The translations under genes were made by a program, and so were the position numbers. Shown piece by piece: positions 54,816-63,543 of a DNA stretch of 64,000 bases. This DNA is from Alkalicoccobacillus porphyridii. Its GTDB lineage: Bacteria; Bacillota; Bacilli; Bacillales; Bacillaceae_D. Position 1 is the stretch's first letter. Each line of letters begins with the position of its first letter. The notes below the pieces were generated by a model, which worked only from the letters and a program-made list of their open reading frames with translations, had not been told where the DNA came from and searched no databases. The stretch covers positions 1 to 64,000 of the forward strand of contig NZ_VLXZ01000013.1 in the NCBI RefSeq assembly GCF_007293315.1. Direction: 5' to 3'.

Positions 54816-55454
54816 CTATTTTCTCCCATAGTCTGCTTTAATTTCGCCCCAATGCTTTGTTTCCCACTTGATGACTTTATTCTGATACGTGTTGTCCTTC
54901 AGCCATTGCTCCGCCCGATCGATGAGTAACCACATCTCTTCGGTTTTGATTGATCTTTCCAGGCTAGAATTCACTTTCTTATCTTTTACCCATTTCATCG
55001 CTGTTTTTGAATCTGAATAAACAGGGGTAGTCGAGTCGTTTCTTTGCTTAAGGTAGGCTAAAGCGTGGACAATGGCTAGAAATTCTCCCATATTGTTCGT
55101 CCCAATATGTATTTCTCCATGTGAAAAAAGAATTTCACCGGTTTTTGTATCTACGCCTTTATATTCCACTATACCCGGATTTCCCTTCGAACCAACATCG
55201 ACAGAAATACTTTCCCAGATAATCTTATCTTTACTAATGGAAACACTAGGCTTTGCTGCTCTGGCTGTATTGTTTTTTTGTTTGGTGGCTGTTGTAGGCT
55301 TTGAATGAAATGCGTTTTCCGCTTCCGATTTTGTGGGAAATGATTTGAATCTGGCCCCGGGAAAGCCTTTGACTTGCGCTTCACACTCCTTCCAGCTTGT
55401 ATAAATTCCTGGTTGAATGCCTTTCCATACTACATAAAACTTACTATTTGCCAT
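54816..55454 (-). CDS. RNase H1-like protein with viroplasmin domain
   Basis: A 212-residue protein. The N-terminal Cauli_VI/viroplasmin domain (KFYVVWKGIQPGIYTSWKEC, FPGARFKSFPTKSEAENAF; about 1-50) binds RNA-DNA hybrids in RNase H1 proteins. After a Lys/Thr-rich linker comes an RNase H fold with SVDVGSKGNPG, GTNNMGEFLAIVHAL, VYSDSKTAMKWV and a final KADYGRK; the four acidic catalytic positions (D, E, D, D) can be matched. It starts at ATG 55454 with AAAGGTG 8 nt upstream. Confidence 0.85.
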   Translation of the reverse strand: MANSKFYVVWKGIQPGIYTSWKECEAQVKGFPGARFKSFPTKSEAENAFHSKPTTATKQKNNTARAAKPSVSISKDKIIWESISVDVGSKGNPGIVEYKGVDTKTGEILFSHGEIHIGTNNMGEFLAIVHALAYLKQRNDSTTPVYSDSKTAMKWVKDKKVNSSLERSIKTEEMWLLIDRAEQWLKDNTYQNKVIKWETKHWGEIKADYGRK

Positions 55455-55539
55455 ATTAAGCACACCTTTTCTGTATGAAATATCTTTTAGAAACCGATAC
55501 TATTCCCAAGTAAATAAAAAAACAAGGGAGGGCATATAC

Positions 55540-55686
55540 ATGCCTAAACGTAATAAGAATAAAAATAAAGCATTAACGAACAACCAAACACCTAAAGAAA
55601 CCCTTTTTAATCAGGAAGTTTCAAGTGAACTTGTAGATAAAGATAAACAAAATCAAGCCAATCATAAAAATAAACCAAGCGAGTAA
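55540..55686 (+). CDS. 48-residue basic protein, YfhD-like
   Basis: A small frame reading MPKRNKNKNKALTNNQ with FNQEVSSELVDKD in the middle, rich in K and N, weakly similar in layout to YfhD-type small proteins of spore formers (the EFSxELADxDD pattern). It has GGGAGGG 9 nt upstream. No terminator directly follows. It could be a spore protein, but this is not proven. Confidence 0.55.
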   Translation: MPKRNKNKNKALTNNQTPKETLFNQEVSSELVDKDKQNQANHKNKPSE

Positions 55687-55737
55687 TTCAACTCGCTACG
55701 ATAAAACCTATGAAACCATGAAAGGGGATTTATATAT

Positions 55738-55989
55738 TTGGATATTCTAATGAAGCACAATGCACCCACTCGTCAATCTGGAGAACTTATTTATGCAAAA
55801 AATGATAAGTTATATGCACTCATTGAAGATCCTGATGAACGGTATCCGTATGTACTAATCAGTCTTTCTGATCTAAGCATTATTCAATATTATGATGACA
55901 CTCCAACAAATGAAGAGATTAGCTTTGATATCGAAGACGAGATTATTAGTATCCATGATCACACTCAATCTAAAATTACGATTGCTTAA
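55738..55989 (+). CDS. hypothetical protein (83 aa)
   Basis: A soluble, acidic beta-rich protein with YAKNDKLYALIEDPDERYPYVLISLSD. No family was recognised. TTG 55738 follows AAAGGGGAT at about 10 nt; ATG 55750 is an alternative. It is followed by a strong terminator, which supports it as a real gene. Confidence 0.6.
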   Translation: MDILMKHNAPTRQSGELIYAKNDKLYALIEDPDERYPYVLISLSDLSIIQYYDDTPTNEEISFDIEDEIISIHDHTQSKITIA

Positions 55990-55993
55990 AGAA

Positions 55994-56030
55994 GAAGGAT
56001 GGTCGGTATGTGCCCGACCATCCTTTCTAT
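55994..56030. terminator. terminator between convergent small genes
   Basis: The stem AAGGATGGTCGG-tatgtg-CCGACCATCCTT is followed by TCTATTT. Confidence 0.9.
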
Positions 56031-56048
56031 TTATCTTCTTATCTTTAA

Positions 56049-56381
56049 TTATTGAGATTGCTCTTGCTCGGCTTCCAATTCTTGTTCTTCATACCAATCA
56101 TCTAATACCTTGGCATCGAGGATTCTTGAATCAATGTAAGCCTTTTGTTTATCTATAAACTGCGTTCCCCATTCATAATCGAGGTCTTTGGCAACCTGCA
56201 CTAATGTCAAAAGCTCCTGCCAGGCGACATAGCGTTTATACCAAAAGAATTGAGGCTGCTCCGTCATATAAGGGTAAAGGTCATCAAACTCCGTATGTTT
56301 GCAATCAATTGTACGCTCAAATTGTATTTTTGCCTTAATCAGCTTGTCTTCGAAGTACGCCTGCATATTGTTGATTTCCAT
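56049..56381 (-). CDS. hypothetical helical protein (110 aa)
   Basis: A 110-residue acidic helical protein beginning MEINNMQAYFEDKL and ending in an E/Q-rich tail (EEQELEAEQEQSQ). No membrane segment or known motif. It has an AGGAGGGG ribosome site. The central FFWYKRYVAWQELL is distinctive but was not matched to a family. Confidence 0.6.
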   Translation of the reverse strand: MEINNMQAYFEDKLIKAKIQFERTIDCKHTEFDDLYPYMTEQPQFFWYKRYVAWQELLTLVQVAKDLDYEWGTQFIDKQKAYIDSRILDAKVLDDWYEEQELEAEQEQSQ

Positions 56382-56574
56382 TTATGTCCCCTCCTGATGA
56401 TGTCTATACTTGGATCATCCAAACGACATCTTTTTTCTATTATATCACGTTTACTTTCAATGCAAAAAGAATGGGATTTTATTTTCATCATTTTCGAGAA
56501 TTAAAAAAGACTGAATCCAAGTTAATGCGTAAATGAATTCTGAGTCTTTGTGGATTGAGGACGGTTCATGATTA

Positions 56575-56946
56575 GCTCTTAGTCCGTCGTTTCCAAAATA
56601 GGGGCACGCTTATCGCGGGGGTACCTGAGCTAACGGGCGATGGCCCTATTTTCTCAATGAACCTTTTTATCAAGGCTACTGAAAAACGATCTTTAGTAAG
56701 ACTGCGAACGTTCTTCAATTGTTTAAGTCAGAACGGTTAGCGGAAGGAGAAACCGTAGACTCCTACGGAACAGAACGCGTCTGAAGACATTGAAGTGGCG
56801 CACTTCCACTTCAATGGCTGAGGCCGTTCCCGTGGAAAGCGTAGGTTTCTCCTGTAGCGGCGCCATTCAGCTCATTCTTACATTACTTTTTCAGTGGTCT
56901 CCTTTTTATCCCGCAGGTGTCTACCCTCCTATTTTGTCCGCTTGTT
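56575..56946 (+). repeat. dispersed modular repeat, copy 6 (complete)
   Basis: Left arm 56580-56620, inverted repeats AAGGCTACTGAAAAA (56672-56686) and TTTTTCAGTGGTCTC (56887-56901), right arm to about 56946. The two changed bases, one in each end, keep the ends complementary only in part. The orientation of core and arms is the same as in copy 1. Confidence 0.85.
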
Positions 56947-56989
56947 TTAGGATAGGCATTTGTTTGCATAATAATTTTGAACTTAACAA

Positions 56990-57388
56990 TTAAAGAAATA
57001 GTTCTTTTTCCTCCTGAGTTGGCAGTCTACATGATTCTTTTTTGCCGAATAAACGGTATCTATTTCGCGCTAACCATTTATAGAGCTTATGCCTCCAGGT
57101 TGGGGGAAATGCATACGCAATTAAAAACACTCTCCACCCAAAAGGTAGTTTTGGAATAATTTTCAGCACGGCTTGATCATGAATATATGCACGCTCATTT
57201 TCAATCACAACAATTGAATCTATTTCAGCTGAAACTCCATGCTTTTCCAGCAGCTCTTTACCTTTTTCAGATTGCAATGACGCAAAGTGGTAGTATCTTT
57301 GATGATCTCTTTTAATAATAAAATCAACCGCATTGTTACAAAGGTTGCATACCCCATCAAATAATATAACCCCACGTATCTCGTTCAT
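56990..57388 (-). CDS. yuxK: YuxK, DCC-family (DUF393) thiol-disulfide oxidoreductase-like protein
   Basis: A 132-residue protein with the family motif FDGVCNLCNNAVDFI (CxxC) near the N terminus and a late ESCRLPT. It matches B. subtilis YuxK. DCC proteins are thioredoxin-like with unknown partners. It lies behind copy 6 of the repeat and is divergent from mreBH. Confidence 0.85.
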   Translation of the reverse strand: MNEIRGVILFDGVCNLCNNAVDFIIKRDHQRYYHFASLQSEKGKELLEKHGVSAEIDSIVVIENERAYIHDQAVLKIIPKLPFGWRVFLIAYAFPPTWRHKLYKWLARNRYRLFGKKESCRLPTQEEKELFL

Positions 57389-57603
57389 TCCTTACACCAA
57401 CCATCTGCTTTAGAGTTAATTTAAGTATAACAAAATTACCTTTCATATCCGAATTCTATTATTCACTCATCATGACCTATGAAAATATCCTCAGTTAATC
57501 TCACATTCTTACATAGTAGATAAGCGTTCCGACCCTTTTTTTGCGTGTCATAAATTGATAGAATGAAGCCTAATGAGTATTTCTAAGAAAAGTTGGTGAA
57601 CGA

Positions 57604-58611
57604 ATGTTTTCAAATGCAGAGATAGGAATTGACTTAGGAACTGCAAATATTCTTGTTTATAGTAAAGATAAAGGGATCATATTAAATGAACCATCTGTAG
57701 TAGCGCTTAATACTGAGTCGCGTGATGTACTGGCAGTTGGAGCAGAAGCTAAAAGTATGGTTGGAAAAACCCCTTCACATATTGTTGCTGTACGTCCACT
57801 TCGCGATGGAGTTATTGCAGACTTTGATGTAACAAGCAGTATGCTTAAAGCCATTATGAAAAAAGCGAGTAAACAAATTGGTTTATCTTTACGTAAACCA
57901 AATGTGGTTGTATGTGCCCCATCTGGCTCTACTTCGGTTGAACGACGTGCCATCCTTGATGCCGTTCGCAGCTGTGGAGCAAAAAGTGTTCATATCATTG
58001 AAGAGCCCGTTGCAGCAGCTATTGGTGCTGACCTACCTGTTGAAGAACCTACTGCTAACGTGGTTGTTGACATTGGTGGAGGAACAACGGAGGTAGCGAT
58101 CATTTCATTTGGCGGCGTTGTTTCTTGTAATTCGGTTAGAATTGGTGGAGATAAACTAGACGAAGCCATCATTCAACATGTTCGCAAGCAATACAATGTT
58201 TTAATTGGCGAGCGAACAGCAGAACAAATTAAAATGGAGATTGGTTATGCACCGATCGATCATGACATTTTAAGCATGGAAGTGCGGGGTCGTGATTTAG
58301 TGAACGGGCTTCCTAAAACAGTGGCTCTTCAATCTGACGAAATTCGTCATGCGATTAGTGAGCATCTTCTTCAAATTCTTGAAGCAATTCGTTCAACATT
58401 AGAGGATTGTCCCCCTGAGCTAAGTGGCGACATCGTTGATCGTGGAGTTCTAATTACTGGAGGCGGAGCCCTACTTAAAGGAATGCAGGATTGGTTATCG
58501 ACAGAAATTTCTGTGCCTGTTCACCTTGCTCCAAACCCGCTTGAATCCGTTGCTATTGGTACGGGAAGATCTCTGAAATTTATTGATAAGCTACAAAAAG
58601 CGACAGTATAA
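57604..58611 (+). CDS. mreBH: MreBH, actin-like cell-shape protein
   Basis: A 335-residue bacterial actin that guides cell-wall synthesis and LytE autolysin placement. Nucleotide-binding motifs are [27 protein letters not shown] and [14 protein letters not shown]. It is closer to MreBH than to MreB or Mbl by the opening [21 protein letters not shown] and [10 protein letters not shown], and it stands alone rather than in the mreBCD operon. It ends in a strong terminator. Confidence 0.92.
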   Translation: MFSNAEIGIDLGTANILVYSKDKGIILNEPSVVALNTESRDVLAVGAEAKSMVGKTPSHIVAVRPLRDGVIADFDVTSSMLKAIMKKASKQIGLSLRKPNVVVCAPSGSTSVERRAILDAVRSCGAKSVHIIEEPVAAAIGADLPVEEPTANVVVDIGGGTTEVAIISFGGVVSCNSVRIGGDKLDEAIIQHVRKQYNVLIGERTAEQIKMEIGYAPIDHDILSMEVRGRDLVNGLPKTVALQSDEIRHAISEHLLQILEAIRSTLEDCPPELSGDIVDRGVLITGGGALLKGMQDWLSTEISVPVHLAPNPLESVAIGTGRSLKFIDKLQKATV

Positions 58612-58614
58612 CGA

Positions 58615-58668
58615 TTGAATTCAGGATGATTTAGACATAATAATCGTCCTGAATTCTTTTATTTTTTC
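58615..58668 (+). terminator. terminator after mreBH
   Basis: GAATTCAGGA pairs with TCCTGAATTC and is followed by a T-rich run. The stop of the convergent 85-aa gene lies inside the loop. Confidence 0.85.
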
Positions 58669-58888
58669 TTTTTAAATACAATTCTTCGGTACCCATCTCT
58701 CTATTGAGCAAAATCTCCATTTCTGTTAAATCAGACCTCATCACGATAGGATCTCCCTCTGACCATTTCACATAATAAATAAAATAAAAACCATTTATCT
58801 TTCTAAATATTGCAGGAGACGCTGAAAAACGATCATATATTGCCTTCATACCGCCCTTTTTTTGATAGGAATAAGAAATCAGCCTCAT
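58631..58888 (-). CDS. hypothetical protein (85 aa)
   Basis: A small basic-acidic mixed protein beginning MRLISYSYQKKGG and ending KRIQDDYYV. It looks like a small alpha/beta protein, with no known motif. It has a GGAGGGA ribosome site. Its end overlaps the mreBH terminator. Confidence 0.5.
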   Translation of the reverse strand: MRLISYSYQKKGGMKAIYDRFSASPAIFRKINGFYFIYYVKWSEGDPIVMRSDLTEMEILLNREMGTEELYLKRKNKRIQDDYYV

Positions 58889-58960
58889 GTAAGTCCCTCC
58901 ATGATTACTCTTATTCCCTGAGAATTCGCCATTCTAACCCTTTTCTCGTATTTCCCGGGC

Positions 58961-58996
58961 AAGAAAAAGAGAGGTATATCCAGTATACCCCTCTAA
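58961..58996 (-). terminator. terminator after ectD
   Basis: The minus-strand stem AGAGGGGTATAC-tgga-TATACCTCTCT ends in TTTTCTT. Confidence 0.85.
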
Positions 58997-59008
58997 TAGC
59001 TTTATTTC

Positions 59009-59941
59009 CTAATAGGTCTTTTGTTTTTGTAGAAAATCTGAAGGTACAGCTTCGATTGGCTCAATACGTTCTCTATTCGCTACAAATTCTGGTCTCGGTT
59101 CTTGACCTGAATAAGGTTTTCCTAAGGGATTTTTGATTGAATTAAAAACAAAAAATACATTGCTGCGCGGATACGGTGATAGATTCCCATTTGAACCATG
59201 CATCGTATTGCATTCGAAAAATAACACAGATCCCGCTGGCCCTGTAGCTCGATCAATACGACCATCTGCTTGTTCCGTTAACCAGCTCAAGCTCTCATTA
59301 TCTGGTGTACCAGCCTCTTGTTTTTGCAATGAGGACTTAAAGTTATCGTCAGGTGTGCTTCCAGCGCAGGAAACATACCATTTGTGTGATCCCGGAATGA
59401 GCATTAACGGCCCATTAAATTCATAATTATCCGTTAAGATGATGGAGCAGCTTACAGCACGCATATGCTGCATGCCATCCTCTACATGCCACGTTTCAAA
59501 GTCCGAGTGCCAATAAAATTCCTTACCTTTAAAGCCGGGTTTAAAATTAATTCTTGATTGATTAATATAAACCTGACTACCTAATAACTGTTCTGCAATT
59601 TTTACGATACGTTCGTTTTTAGATAGCAATTCAAAAAAACCACTGTCCTTATGAATTTCAAAAACGGAACGGATTTCATTACTTCCAGGTTCTTTAATCA
59701 CATCTGCTGTATCTTTAGATTGGTTATCTTTCATTGTTTTCTCGAGCTCTTTTGTCATGAGCTTAACTTCTTCATCTGTAAACAATTTTTCTTTCATTAA
59801 ATAACCGTTGTCTTCGTAAGATGTTAGCTCTTCTTTATTAAGTGGTCCTTCACCATTAGAATGAATGATTGGATCTTTTCTTTCTTTTATTGTAGCCTTA
59901 TTACTTACTCTTGAAGGATACAAATCAATGTTCATGTCCAT
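59009..59941 (-). CDS. ectD: EctD, ectoine 5-hydroxylase
   Basis: A 310-residue non-haem iron, 2-oxoglutarate-dependent dioxygenase that turns ectoine into 5-hydroxyectoine. The iron ligands are in FYWHSDFETWH (H-x-D) and NTMHGSNGN (second His); the family signature is FYWHSDFETWHVEDGM. Length and start fit: ATG 59941 with AGGAGG 8 nt upstream. It is not next to ectABC, which lies 40 kb away in the same window. Its regulation is therefore separate. Confidence 0.95.
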   Translation of the reverse strand: MDMNIDLYPSRVSNKATIKERKDPIIHSNGEGPLNKEELTSYEDNGYLMKEKLFTDEEVKLMTKELEKTMKDNQSKDTADVIKEPGSNEIRSVFEIHKDSGFFELLSKNERIVKIAEQLLGSQVYINQSRINFKPGFKGKEFYWHSDFETWHVEDGMQHMRAVSCSIILTDNYEFNGPLMLIPGSHKWYVSCAGSTPDDNFKSSLQKQEAGTPDNESLSWLTEQADGRIDRATGPAGSVLFFECNTMHGSNGNLSPYPRSNVFFVFNSIKNPLGKPYSGQEPRPEFVANRERIEPIEAVPSDFLQKQKTY

Positions 59942-60247
59942 TTTACTTACCTCCTAGTAAATTCACGAGCTTGGTTAGAAAAATAATTTATCGTTCGTTT
60001 TACTTCTCGTTCATTTAAAGCACTATTTAACAGTAAAATTGCTTGTCGTCACTGCTAAAATACATAGCAGCACCAACACATGTACATTGCGCAATCCCTC
60101 CTCACACTTAATACACTGTATACAGAACCCTTTTTCTAGAGGGAGTAAACATGCTTTTTTGACAAAAAATGCTGTAAGTACGTTCATGGTTGAGCAACAG
60201 CATTTTAAAATTTTTTGTAACTAAGCGGTTTCAGTAAATACACTCTT
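59942..60247. other. ectD upstream region
   Basis: No complete gene is supported. On the minus strand from about 60056 to 59947 there is an open stretch that reads ILLLNSALNEREVKRTINYF and stops in the ectD ribosome site (TAA inside AGGAGGTAAG). It has no start codon and may be the 3' remnant of a lost upstream gene. Confidence 0.3.
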
Positions 60248-60530
60248 ACTTTTCATCGAGGCCACTGAGAAAGTCATGTAAGAATAAGCTGAATGACGCC
60301 GCTACAGGAGAACCCTACGCTTTCCGCGGGAACGGCCTCAGCCCTTGAAGTGGAAGGGCGCCACTTCAATGTCTTCAGACTCGTTCTGTTCCGCAGGAGT
60401 CTACGGGTTCTCCTTCCGCTAACGTTCTGGCTTAAACAATTGAAGAAAGTTCGCAGTCTTAGAAAGATCGTTTTCAGTGGCCTCCTTTTCATCCCTTAGG
60501 TGTTGGCCCTACATTTTCGTCCGTTACCCT
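60248..60530. repeat. dispersed modular repeat, copy 7 (core inverted relative to flanks)
   Basis: The inverted repeats are GAGGCCACTGAGAAA (60258-60272) and TTTTCAGTGGCCTC (60471-60484). The flanks (TTTTCATC before, CTTTTCATCCC...GGCCCT...TCCGTTA after) run as in copy 1, but the core between the ends runs the other way, beginning with AGCTGAATGACGCCGCTAC. The left arm is missing. Confidence 0.85.
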
Positions 60531-60635
60531 CTATTCTCTATTCAAAGTAAATTATCAAAAGCATTGGGTCTATTAACTCATAACGCCGGAACCAGTGTTC
60601 TATAGCAGGAGCGCTGGCAATACTGCTCACGTACA

Positions 60636-60679
60636 CAAAAAAGCTTGTCGAGAAAGTTTGTACTTTCATCGACAAGCTA
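60636..60679 (-). terminator. terminator after fruA
   Basis: AGCTTGTCGA pairs with TCGACAAGCT and on the minus strand is followed by TTTTTTG. Confidence 0.9.
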
Positions 60680-60695
60680 GTTTACGTATCGTTAT

Positions 60696-62591
60696 TTACT
60701 CTTCAATTACTTTCTTCTTTAGAATACCAAGCAGAATGGCTGTTAGGGCTGCGCCTAATATAACTGCTAGCAGGTATAGGAAGGCGTATGGCCAGATTTG
60801 GTTTCCACCATTAACAAAAGTGAATACAAACAATCCGCCATGAGGCACTGGTAAAAGAATACCGAAAAATGCAGTGAGTCCACCAGCTAGAGCAGATCCG
60901 GCGATTGCCGCGGGAATGACACGTGCTGGGTCAGCAGCAGCAAACGGAATAGCTCCTTCTGTAATAAATGATAAACCTAAGATATAGTTTGTTAAACCAG
61001 ATTGACGGTCCTTCTTTGAAAACTTACTACGGAAAAAGGTTGTAGCTAAAGCAATACCAATTGGAGGTGCCATGCCTCCGGCCATAACCGCCGCTTGAGG
61101 ACCGAAGTTGCCAGCCTCAATCATAGCAATACCAAAGGTAAAGGCTGCTTTGTTAACAGGTCCACCCATATCAACTGCCATCATTCCACCTAGAACAATA
61201 CCTAATATAATCATATTGGCTGTACCTAATCCATTCAGCCAGTTCTGAAGTCCAAGGTTCACACTCGCAAGTGGGGCGACTAGGACCAACATCAACATTC
61301 CGGAAATAAATAAATTCAAAATTGGCGTAAATAAAATGTTACCGATTCCTTGAAGCATCTGTGGAAGCTTATTAATTAGCATACGAACGAGGAGCGCAAT
61401 ATAACCAGCTAAGAAACCTGCAATTAATCCACCTAGAAATCCAGTTTCTCCATTCATAGCAATCATACCAGCCACTAAACCAGCTGCAAAACCAGGTCTA
61501 TCAGCGATACTCATAGCAATAAATGCCGCTAGTACAGGCACTAATAAGCCAAACGCCGTTCCCCCACCAATTTCTGCAAGCATCTGAGCAAATGTACCTT
61601 CCTGTTCATATCCTCCAAATAAGAAGGAAAGGGCGATAAGAATCCCACCACCAATAACAAATGGTAGCATATTCGACACACCGTTCATGATATGCTTATA
61701 GATACCCAATCCTTTTTTCTCTGATTCCGGTGAATTTGATCCAGCTTCTGATTTTCCAGATCCGTTATAAATGGGCGCATTCTCAGAAAGTGCACGATCA
61801 ATCAAATCCTTGGGTTTACGTACCCCATCTGAAACCGGTGCCTGAATCACTTTTTTGCCAGCAAAACGGTCCATCTCAATTTTTGTATCCGCCGCAACAA
61901 TAATTGCATCAGCTGCCTCAATTTCAGAGGCTGTTAATTTATTCTTTGCCCCTCCAGAGCCATTGGTTTCTACCTTAATAGAAATGCCAAGCTCTGCTGC
62001 TTTGTTTTTTAAGGCATCAGCTGCCATATAGGTGTGAGCAATACCAGTTGGACATCCTGTTACACCTAGCAGGCGAGGGCTGTTTGTTTGAGTTTGTTCC
62101 GTCTCTTGTGCCTCTGCCGCCTCTTCTTTTTCTTTCTCTGCATCCTTTTGATCAATAGCTGCGAGAATTTCGTTTTCAGATGTCGCATTTAAAAGCGTTT
62201 GGCGGAAGCTCTCATCCATTAAGAAGGTCGTTAAACGAGATAATGTTGCTAGATGCTCATTATTTGCCCCTTCACTTGCTGCAATCATAAAAAACAAGTG
62301 GCTAGGCTGACCATCTAATGCATCATAGTCGACACCTTGTTTTGAACGACCAAAGCTAATAGATGGCGTGCGAACTGCTGATGTTTTGGCATGTGGTATC
62401 GCAATTCCATCACCTAAACCTGTGGTACTTTGTGCTTCTCTCGCCAATATGGCTTCCTTATAAGCGGCTTTGTCTGTTAGACGACCCGCACGATTAAGCT
62501 TATCAATTAGCTCATCAATCACTGCTTCCTTCGTTGTTGCGCGTAGGTCTAAAATCATCGTGTCCTTTTTTAGTAAATCAGAGATCTTCAT
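60696..62591 (-). CDS. fruA: FruA, fructose-specific PTS enzyme IIABC
   Basis: A 631-residue phosphotransferase permease that imports fructose as fructose-1-phosphate. Domain order is IIA (about 1-145, phospho-His in GDGIAIPHAKTS), IIB (about 170-270, phospho-Cys in VTGCPTGIAHTYMA) and membrane IIC (about 300-630, with GGGTAFGLLVPV and AVDMGGPVNKAAF). It is the third gene of fruR-fruK-fruA, 40 nt after fruK, and ends in a terminator. Full length for the family. Confidence 0.95.
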   Translation of the reverse strand: MKISDLLKKDTMILDLRATTKEAVIDELIDKLNRAGRLTDKAAYKEAILAREAQSTTGLGDGIAIPHAKTSAVRTPSISFGRSKQGVDYDALDGQPSHLFFMIAASEGANNEHLATLSRLTTFLMDESFRQTLLNATSENEILAAIDQKDAEKEKEEAAEAQETEQTQTNSPRLLGVTGCPTGIAHTYMAADALKNKAAELGISIKVETNGSGGAKNKLTASEIEAADAIIVAADTKIEMDRFAGKKVIQAPVSDGVRKPKDLIDRALSENAPIYNGSGKSEAGSNSPESEKKGLGIYKHIMNGVSNMLPFVIGGGILIALSFLFGGYEQEGTFAQMLAEIGGGTAFGLLVPVLAAFIAMSIADRPGFAAGLVAGMIAMNGETGFLGGLIAGFLAGYIALLVRMLINKLPQMLQGIGNILFTPILNLFISGMLMLVLVAPLASVNLGLQNWLNGLGTANMIILGIVLGGMMAVDMGGPVNKAAFTFGIAMIEAGNFGPQAAVMAGGMAPPIGIALATTFFRSKFSKKDRQSGLTNYILGLSFITEGAIPFAAADPARVIPAAIAGSALAGGLTAFFGILLPVPHGGLFVFTFVNGGNQIWPYAFLYLLAVILGAALTAILLGILKKKVIEE

Positions 62592-62614
62592 ATAGATCCC
62601 CCTTCCCCCAATTT

Positions 62615-62630
62615 GTGTGAAACGTTTCTC
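62615..62630. promoter_or_regulatory. possible cre site between fruK and fruA
   Basis: GTGTGAAACGTTTCTC contains the palindrome GAAACGTTTC, near the catabolite-responsive element consensus (TGWAANCGNTNWCA). It lies just after the fruK stop. Carbon-catabolite control by CcpA is plausible but the match is partial. Confidence 0.35.
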
Positions 62631-62631
62631 T

Positions 62632-63543
62632 TTACCAAGTAGATATAGATATCTGCTTGGTTAATTCTTGTACATGCGTTAGTTCACAAAACCCTTTTGA
62701 AAAAGCAGTTGAGCTACCGGCTGCCACCGCAAAACGGAAGGCATCCTCTAGTGAGTCATTTTTCTCTAATGATGCAAGAAAGCCTGCTAGCGTCGAATCT
62801 CCTGCTCCAACAGAGTTTATAACGGTGCCTTTAGGCGTTGTTGCAAAAAGTACCTTTTCCTTTGTCCCTAGAAGTGCGCCATCACCTGCAAAGGTTACAA
62901 AAACATACTCAATTCCTTCATTTACTAGTTGCTTGACGTAGGGAAGAGCTTCCTCAGGTGTTTGTATAGCTACCCCAACCAACTCTGATAGTTCATGATG
63001 ATTCGGTTTAATAAATGTGGGCTTTGCATTAACCGCATCAATTAATGGCTCACCACTAGTGTCGAGATAAACTTTCACACCATTTTTCTTCACGCGTTGA
63101 ATCCATTGTGTATAGATTGTTTTATCAAGCGTTCCAGGCACACTTCCTGCTAGAACAAGCGTATCGTCTTTTGTTAAATGGTCCATTTGGTCCATGAGCT
63201 GGTCCAAATGATTCTTTGTTACTTCAGGTGAGCTCCCATTTAACTCGGTTTCCTCCGCTCCCTTCATCTTGATATTAATTCGAGTGTCTCCATCAACTTG
63301 AACAAATCTTGTAGCAATATCCTCTTGCTCTAAAGTGTTTATGATGTAATCACCTGTAAACCCTCCAATAAACCCTAACGTTTCACTGGAATGTCCCAAG
63401 CGCTTTAATACTCTAGAAACATTTATTCCTTTACCTCCAGGAGCTTTGTGCTCGCCCTTTGAGCGATTCACCTGTCCAGGCTTCAACTCATCCAGCTCCA
63501 CAAAATAATCAACTGCTGGATTGAGCGTAACCGTGTATATCAT
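62632..63543 (-). CDS. fruK: FruK, 1-phosphofructokinase
   Basis: A 303-residue PfkB-family sugar kinase that phosphorylates fructose-1-phosphate to the 1,6-bisphosphate. It has the N-terminal GGKGINVSRVLKRLG (substrate motif) and the C-terminal NSVGAGDSTLAGF with catalytic Asp. It overlaps the end of fruR by 4 nt (ATGA). Confidence 0.95.
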   Translation of the reverse strand: MIYTVTLNPAVDYFVELDELKPGQVNRSKGEHKAPGGKGINVSRVLKRLGHSSETLGFIGGFTGDYIINTLEQEDIATRFVQVDGDTRINIKMKGAEETELNGSSPEVTKNHLDQLMDQMDHLTKDDTLVLAGSVPGTLDKTIYTQWIQRVKKNGVKVYLDTSGEPLIDAVNAKPTFIKPNHHELSELVGVAIQTPEEALPYVKQLVNEGIEYVFVTFAGDGALLGTKEKVLFATTPKGTVINSVGAGDSTLAGFLASLEKNDSLEDAFRFAVAAGSSTAFSKGFCELTHVQELTKQISISTW

